Assembly: GCA_934154445.1 (NCBI GenBank)
Contig: CAKPGC010000014.1
Coordinates: 1-34,878 of the forward strand
DNA length: 34,878 bases
From: an uncultured Clostridia bacterium
GTDB taxonomy: Bacteria > Bacillota > Clostridia > TANB77 > CAG-508
Reading direction: 5' to 3'
Position numbers and translations under genes: made by a program. The notes beneath the pieces were generated by a model, which worked only from the letters and a program-made list of their open reading frames with translations, made no database searches and was not told where the DNA came from. Shown here one piece after another: positions 30,298 through 34,878 of the stretch; position 1 is the stretch's first letter; each line of letters starts with the position of its first letter.

Positions 30298-32076
30298 TCC
30301 TAAAAGGGCATTTGCTATATCTTCGTTTATTCCTTTAACTTTCATTAATTCTTCTTTTGATGTATGTTTAATTTTTTCTACACTTCCAAATTTTTTTAAT
30401 AAGGCTTTTTTCTTTACATCTCCTATTCCATTTATGCTATCTAATTCTGATTTTGTAATTGCTTGTTCCCTTAATTTCCTGTGGTAGCTAATTGCTGTAT
30501 CGTGTACTGTGTCCTGGAATTTTGTTATTAAATTCATAAGATTTTCAGAAATAGGAATTTCATTTCTGTTTTCATCTATTAGTGCTCTGGTTTGGTGTTT
30601 ATCATTTTTAACCATACCAAACACTTTTATGTCTATGTTTTCATATTTACTTATTGCTTTTTTTATAGCTCTAATTTGTGTAATACCACCATCTGCAAAT
30701 ATTGCATCAGGTAATTTTCCAAAGCCTGTATCTTCTTTTCCTATTGAATGAGCAAGTCTTCTTGTAACTACTTCTTCCATACATTTTGGATCATCTTGTT
30801 TTAAAACTGTTTTTATTTTAAATCTTCTTGACAAATTCTTTTTGATAACTCCATCTTGCATTACGCACATTCCCGCTACCATAAATTCTCCTGATATATT
30901 TGAAATATCATAGGTTTCAATTTTTCTTGGTAGCTTGTCCATTTTTAAATCCTCTTTTAGTTCCATTAATATTTCAGATTTATCTTTTTCTTTATTTTCC
31001 AATGTAACTTTTGCATTATTTTCTGCCATTTCTACAAATCTTAATTTTTCACCTTTTTTAGGGCTCTTTAATTCCACTTTTTTTCCTAAAATTGTGGATA
31101 ACCATTCCTCTAATACGTCCTTTTCTGGCAATTCTTCTCTTAACATTATTTTACTTGGAATATTTGGATTGTCTAAATAATATTGCTTAATAAAACCTGC
31201 TAATATTTCTTTGTCTTCCATATCTTTTAATTCTGGGAAAAAGTAATGTTCTCTTCCTATCATCTTGCTTCCTCTTACAAAAAATATCTCTATACATACT
31301 TCCAAATCTGATTTATATAGTCCAATTACATCTATATTGTTTTCTGATAGATTTGATACTTTTTGTTTTGAAGAAGCTCTTTCTATTGCTACCTTTCGGT
31401 CTCTTAATTCCGCTGCTTTTTCGAATTCTAATTTTTCTGATGCTTCCTGCATTTGTTTATCTAGCTCTTTTAGGATTTTATCTATTTTTCCTTCTAGTAG
31501 ATCTATAATCTCATCAATTTGTTTTTTATATTCTTCTGGTGTAACATATCCCATACATGGAGCTAGGCATCTTTTTATATGATAGTTTAAACATGGTCTT
31601 GTTCTAGACTTAAAATTTCTACATTGACGTATTTTATATTTCTGTTTTATAAAATCAACCATTTCTTTTGCTGCTCCCGGATTTGCATAAGGTCCAAAAT
31701 ACTTTGCTCCATCATTTATTAATCTTCTTGTTATTATTACATTTGGGTAGTCTGATTTTACATCTATTTTTATATATGGATATGTTTTATCATCTTTTAA
31801 TAACACATTAAATTTAGGTCTATTTTTCTTTATTAGATTACATTCCAAAATTAGTGCTTCTGCTTCATTATCAACTACTATATATTCAAAATGGTCAATT
31901 AGACTTACCATTTTTTTTATTCTTTCTGTTTTATTTGTCTTTCTAAAATATGACCTCACTCTATTTTTTAATGATACAGCTTTTCCTACATATATAATGT
32001 TATCATACTTATCCCTCATTACATATACTCCAGGTTTTCCCGGTAGTTTTTTTAGCTCTTCTTCTATATTAAACAT
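30277..32076 (-). CDS. uvrC: Excinuclease ABC subunit C
   Basis: A 599-residue UvrC, normal length. The N-terminal GIY-YIG nuclease domain (GVYVMRDKYDNIIYVGKAVSLKNR, here 16-39 in pieces) makes the 3' incision; a UVR motif (about 203-238, KLEFEKAAELRDRK) binds UvrB; the RNase H-like domain (TYDISNISG, then DAIFADGG) makes the 5' incision; and a C-terminal helix-hairpin-helix pair (LDSINGIGDVKKKALL, VKGINEDIANALL) binds DNA. It acts in nucleotide excision repair. AGGAGA precedes the ATG, which lies 8 bases after the hpt stop, so the two share an operon. Confidence 0.97.
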   Translation of the reverse strand: MFNIEEELKKLPGKPGVYVMRDKYDNIIYVGKAVSLKNRVRSYFRKTNKTERIKKMVSLIDHFEYIVVDNEAEALILECNLIKKNRPKFNVLLKDDKTYPYIKIDVKSDYPNVIITRRLINDGAKYFGPYANPGAAKEMVDFIKQKYKIRQCRNFKSRTRPCLNYHIKRCLAPCMGYVTPEEYKKQIDEIIDLLEGKIDKILKELDKQMQEASEKLEFEKAAELRDRKVAIERASSKQKVSNLSENNIDVIGLYKSDLEVCIEIFFVRGSKMIGREHYFFPELKDMEDKEILAGFIKQYYLDNPNIPSKIMLREELPEKDVLEEWLSTILGKKVELKSPKKGEKLRFVEMAENNAKVTLENKEKDKSEILMELKEDLKMDKLPRKIETYDISNISGEFMVAGMCVMQDGVIKKNLSRRFKIKTVLKQDDPKCMEEVVTRRLAHSIGKEDTGFGKLPDAIFADGGITQIRAIKKAISKYENIDIKVFGMVKNDKHQTRALIDENRNEIPISENLMNLITKFQDTVHDTAISYHRKLREQAITKSELDSINGIGDVKKKALLKKFGSVEKIKHTSKEELMKVKGINEDIANALLGTLNKEE

Positions 32077-32084
32077 ATTTTCTC

Positions 32085-32597
32085 CTAATCTACATATCCT
32101 ATATAAGGTAGGTTTCTTAAGTTTTGATCATAATCTAAACCATATCCTACAACGAATTCATCATTTATTTTAAATCCTATGTAATCAACATTAAGTTCTA
32201 TTACTCTTCTAGATGGTTTGCTTAATAATGTTGCTATTTTTATACTTTTAGGATTTTTTCCTTTTAAATGTTTTAATAGAAAGTCTATAGTTCTTCCTGT
32301 GTCTACTATATCTTCTATTATTATTACATCTTTTCCTTCTATACTATTTTTTATATCTTTGTGTAATGTCACTGTTCCTGTACTTTCTGTTCCTTTGTAA
32401 CTTGATACTTCTATAAACTCAAATACAATATTATTTTTTACTCTTTTTGCTAATTCCCACATAAATGGTACTGAACCTTTTAGTATTCCTAAAAATACAA
32501 TGTCTTTTCCTTCATAATCATTTTCTATTTCTTTTGCCATTTCTTCAATTCTTTTTTCTATTCTTGATTTATTTATTAATACATTTATATTTTTCAT
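32085..32597 (-). CDS. hpt: Hypoxanthine phosphoribosyltransferase
   Basis: A 170-residue purine phosphoribosyltransferase that converts hypoxanthine and guanine to IMP and GMP with PRPP. The PRPP-binding EDIVDTGRT (95-103) is intact, with FLGILKGSVPF (35-45) and the flexible-loop SSYKGTESTG (65-74), all diagnostic for bacterial HPRT. GGGGGA stands upstream of the ATG. It is the promoter-proximal gene of hpt-uvrC and is transcribed away from glmS. Confidence 0.95.
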   Translation of the reverse strand: MKNINVLINKSRIEKRIEEMAKEIENDYEGKDIVFLGILKGSVPFMWELAKRVKNNIVFEFIEVSSYKGTESTGTVTLHKDIKNSIEGKDVIIIEDIVDTGRTIDFLLKHLKGKNPKSIKIATLLSKPSRRVIELNVDYIGFKINDEFVVGYGLDYDQNLRNLPYIGYVD

Positions 32598-32618
32598 TTA
32601 AACTTTCCCCCTATTAAT

Positions 32619-32648
32619 ATTATATATTATATTTATTACTAAAATCAA
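32619..32648 (-). promoter_or_regulatory. hpt-uvrC promoter
   Basis: Minus strand TTGATT (32648-32643), 18-base spacer, TATAAT (32624-32619), about 22 bases before the hpt ATG. Confidence 0.55.
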
Positions 32649-32675
32649 GAAAAATAGTAAGCATTTTTGTTAGAC

Positions 32676-32704
32676 TTGCACATTTTTTTTATTTGATGTA
32701 ATAT
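32676..32704 (+). promoter_or_regulatory. glmS promoter
   Basis: TTGCAC (32676-32681), 17-base spacer, TAATAT (32699-32704), about 50 bases before the ribozyme cleavage site. A perfect TATAAT at 32702-32707 overlaps but would need a 20-base spacer. Confidence 0.5.
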
Positions 32705-32758
32705 AATACCATAGTTTTGAAAGTTGCATAAAAATAAAATGAAAGGAGTTAAATTTTA

Positions 32759-32917
32759 AGCGCCAGAACCAATCATTATTTATACATTGTTGGTTGACGA
32801 GGTCTAGAGTTATCGAAAAATTCGGCGGATGCTCTAGTGGCTTTTACTTAAGGTCATAAATATTAAATAAAAACTAATAGTAATATTAGAACAGAAATTA
32901 GTATTATTTAAGTTTGC
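32759..32917 (+). ncRNA. glmS ribozyme-riboswitch
   Basis: A glucosamine-6-phosphate-activated self-cleaving ribozyme in the glmS leader. Conserved core parts appear in order: A|GCGCCAGAAC with cleavage between 32759 and 32760, GGTTGACGAGG (32791-32802), TTATCGA, TTCGGCGGATG (32821-32831) enclosed by the stem CTAGAG / CTCTAG (32804-32809 with 32832-32837), then AAGGTC and the 3' stem CTAATA / TATTAG (32874-32889) followed by AACA. When glucosamine-6-phosphate is high the RNA cuts itself and the glmS mRNA is degraded by RNase J. The 3' limit is approximate. The gene-free stretch 32598-32961 contains this ribozyme and the two divergent promoters. Confidence 0.95.
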
Positions 32918-32961
32918 ACACTTTCAATTCCAAAATTTTAATTTTATAAGGAGGAATTACT

Positions 32962-34803
32962 ATGTGTGGAATTGTAGGTTACATAGGAACTAAAAAAGCT
33001 TGCCCTATTTTATTGGCAGGTCTAAGTAGATTGGAATACAGAGGGTATGACTCTGCTGGTATTTCAACAATTGAAAAAGATGAATTATCAATAATGAAAG
33101 ATAAAGGAAGAGTTAAAAATTTATCAAGCTTAGACGGAATTGATAAATTAGAAGGTACTATTGGTATTGCTCATACAAGATGGGCAACACACGGAAAGCC
33201 ATCAAAGGAAAATTCTCACCCTCATCAAGATAATTCAAAAACTTTTAGTGTGGTTCATAATGGAATTATTGAAAATTATAACGAATTAAGAAAATTTTTA
33301 ATTGATAATGGATATACTTTTTATTCTCAAACAGATACAGAAGTTATACCTAATTTAATACATTATTATATTACAAAAGATGCTGAAAACGATGATTTAA
33401 AATTTTTAAGAGCAGTAAGAAATGCTTGTTTAGATTTAAAAGGAAGTTTTGCAATTGAAGTTATTTCAAAGCTTTACCCTGAAAATATGATTGTTGTAAG
33501 AAAAGATAGCCCTTTGGTCATAGGAACTTGTGAAGATGAAAAATATTTATCATCTGATATTCCTGCTATTCTTTCTTATACAAGAGATTTTTATCTTTTA
33601 AATGATTTAGAATTTGTTGTATTAACAGGTAATTCTGCTAAATTTTATGATAAAAATCTAAATGAAATTGAAAAACAAACTCAAACAATAGAATGGAATG
33701 CATCTGCTGCAGAAAAAGATGGATTTGACGATTTTATGCTAAAAGAAATTTATGAACAACCAACTGCAATTAGAGAAACAATAGGTGCTAAAATAAATTT
33801 AAATTCAAAATGTGAATTTGATGAACTTCAATTTACTAAAGAATATTTATCAAGTTTAAATAAAATTTATATTGTAGCATGTGGTACTGCAATGCATGCT
33901 GGACTTACTGGAAAAAACACTATTGAAAAACTTTGTAGAATACCTACAGAAGTTGATATTGCTTCAGAATTTAGATACAGAGACCCAATTATAGATGAAA
34001 AAACTTTATGTATCTTCATCTCTCAATCTGGGGAAACAGCTGACACAATAGCCGCTTTAAAATTATCTAAAGAGAAAGGTGCCAAAACAATTGCTATTAC
34101 AAATGTAATTGGAAGTTCAATAACAAGAGAAGCTGACTATTCTATCTATACACATGCTGGTCCTGAAATAGCAGTTGCTTCAACAAAAGCATACACTTCT
34201 CAGGTTGTTTTAATAAATATTCTTGCAATTTATTTTGCAGAAATCTTACTTGGATCAGACACAGATATTATAAAAAATCTAAAACAAGATATTTTAGATT
34301 TACCTAAAAAAATAGAAGAAACTTTAAAATGTGATAATAAAATTAAGGATTTTGCTAAAAAAATGTATCAAGAAAAAGATGTATTTTTCCTTGGCAGAGG
34401 TATTGATGAAACTGTTGCAAAAGAAGGTTCTTTAAAGCTAAAAGAAATATCTTATATACATTCAGAAAGCTATGCTGCAGGAGAATTAAAACATGGTCCT
34501 ATTGCTTTGATTGAAAATGGAATTACTGTAATTAGCATTATGACAGATAAGAATTTAGTTAAGAAAACTGTAAGTAATATTCAAGAAGTTATTACTCGTG
34601 GTGCTAAAACTTTGGTTGTTACAAATCAAAATGTTGATATCAATATGTTTGATGAAATTATTATAATTCCTGATACAAACTGCTTTGTTTCTCCTATTTT
34701 ATCAGTTATTCCTCTTCAATTACTTGCTTATTATATTTCTAAAGAAAAAGGATTGGATGTTGATAAGCCTAGAAACCTAGCAAAATCTGTCACAGTTGAA
34801 TAA
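32962..34803 (+). CDS. glmS: Glutamine-fructose-6-phosphate aminotransferase (isomerizing)
   Basis: A 613-residue enzyme that makes glucosamine-6-phosphate from fructose-6-phosphate and glutamine, the first step to UDP-GlcNAc and cell wall. The N-terminal glutaminase domain starts MCGIVGYIG with nucleophile Cys2, then HTRWATHG and HNGIIENY. Two SIS isomerase domains follow (IVACGTAMHAG near 313; SQSGETADT; STKAYTSQ; FLGRGIDE near 478), and the C-terminus ends DKPRNLAKSVTVE, the family's invariant tail. AAGGAGG lies upstream of the ATG. It is controlled by the ribozyme in its leader. Confidence 0.98.
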   Translation: MCGIVGYIGTKKACPILLAGLSRLEYRGYDSAGISTIEKDELSIMKDKGRVKNLSSLDGIDKLEGTIGIAHTRWATHGKPSKENSHPHQDNSKTFSVVHNGIIENYNELRKFLIDNGYTFYSQTDTEVIPNLIHYYITKDAENDDLKFLRAVRNACLDLKGSFAIEVISKLYPENMIVVRKDSPLVIGTCEDEKYLSSDIPAILSYTRDFYLLNDLEFVVLTGNSAKFYDKNLNEIEKQTQTIEWNASAAEKDGFDDFMLKEIYEQPTAIRETIGAKINLNSKCEFDELQFTKEYLSSLNKIYIVACGTAMHAGLTGKNTIEKLCRIPTEVDIASEFRYRDPIIDEKTLCIFISQSGETADTIAALKLSKEKGAKTIAITNVIGSSITREADYSIYTHAGPEIAVASTKAYTSQVVLINILAIYFAEILLGSDTDIIKNLKQDILDLPKKIEETLKCDNKIKDFAKKMYQEKDVFFLGRGIDETVAKEGSLKLKEISYIHSESYAAGELKHGPIALIENGITVISIMTDKNLVKKTVSNIQEVITRGAKTLVVTNQNVDINMFDEIIIIPDTNCFVSPILSVIPLQLLAYYISKEKGLDVDKPRNLAKSVTVE

Positions 34804-34807
34804 TAAT

Positions 34808-34832
34808 AACCACCCGTGAAACGGGTGGTTTT
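34808..34832 (+). terminator. glmS terminator hairpin
   Basis: A perfect 10-bp GC-rich stem AACCACCCGT / ACGGGTGGTT (34808-34817 with 34821-34830), 3-base loop, followed by TT TTAA. It starts 5 bases after the glmS stop. It may also be the first part of the repeat element at 34808-34878. Confidence 0.7.
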
Positions 34833-34878
34833 AACATGCCCTATAAGGGCATATAACATTGCAGCACCTTAAGGTGCT
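34808..34878. repeat. Cluster of three palindromes at the right edge
   Basis: Three consecutive inverted repeats: 34808-34830 (10-bp arms), ATGCCCT-ata-AGGGCAT (34836-34852) and AGCACCTTAAGGTGCT (34863-34878, perfect, ending exactly at the window edge). They are far more GC-rich than the surroundings. Closely spaced strong hairpins like this occur at the ends of IS200/IS605-type elements and in small dispersed palindromic repeats; no transposase is visible within the window. Confidence 0.6.

Noticed and set aside
32739..32759. Six-codon ATG frame (MKGVKF) just before the ribozyme cleavage site
   Set aside because: It has no ribosome binding site of its own upstream and ends at the cleavage site; most likely chance.
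1..34878. CRISPR array, tRNA genes, prophage or transposase genes
   Set aside because: No regularly spaced repeats, cloverleaf sequences or mobile-element proteins were seen on either strand.

Overview
The window is AT-rich chromosomal DNA of an endospore-forming low-GC Firmicute, most probably an uncultured gut-type clostridium. Evidence: a gerA-type germination operon, the sporulation genes yqfC/yqfD, a PdaA-like cortex deacetylase, a clostridial AgrD peptide, a glmS ribozyme, AGGAGG ribosome binding sites and very low use of GC-rich codons. No prophage or CRISPR array is visible.

Layout. 1-400: upstream region of an rRNA operon that runs off the left edge on the minus strand (three tandem promoters, leader). 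411-1367: L-lactate dehydrogenase. 1568-2110: DUF4364 protein. 2131-5325: the tRNA wobble-uridine pair trhP (U32 family) and trmR, separated by a plus-strand RelA/SpoT-like alarmone synthetase gene of higher GC that looks inserted. 5344-7158: typA. 7287-9915: plsC, a P-loop/Asp23-like fusion protein and a membrane-anchored transglutaminase-like protein. 10019-14276: germinant receptor operon A-B-C plus a 58-codon two-helix membrane protein, with a good match to a forespore sigma-G promoter. 14304-16805: rnr and secG. 16895-23196: a long minus-strand cluster pdaA-yqfC-yqfD-unknown-ybeY-DUF3048-ylbF-metallopeptidase. 23479-26488: a complete agr quorum-sensing system as two convergent operons, agrAC (+) and agrBD (-). 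26674-28229: rRNA methyltransferase-like gene followed by a pseudouridine synthase broken by two +1 frameshifts. 28308-30229: a small membrane protein and a GT-C glycosyltransferase-like protein. 30277-32597: hpt-uvrC. 32676-34803: glmS with its self-cleaving ribozyme. 34808-34878: three consecutive palindromes at the right edge.

Most notable: (1) the pseudouridine synthase gene is restored to one perfect reading frame by skipping a single C at two places. Both places are in-frame CGG codons, and by eye CGG is otherwise absent from the native genes of the window; this suggests +1 frameshifting at a starved or unassigned CGG codon, with assembly error or gene decay as the alternatives. (2) The agr system has an unusually spaced AgrD peptide and a 21-bp tandem repeat upstream of agrB with the geometry of a LytTR (AgrA) binding site. 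(3) The gene normally expected as phoH between yqfD and ybeY is replaced by an unrecognised 406-residue protein. (4) The GerC subunit has Ser where the lipobox Cys should be.
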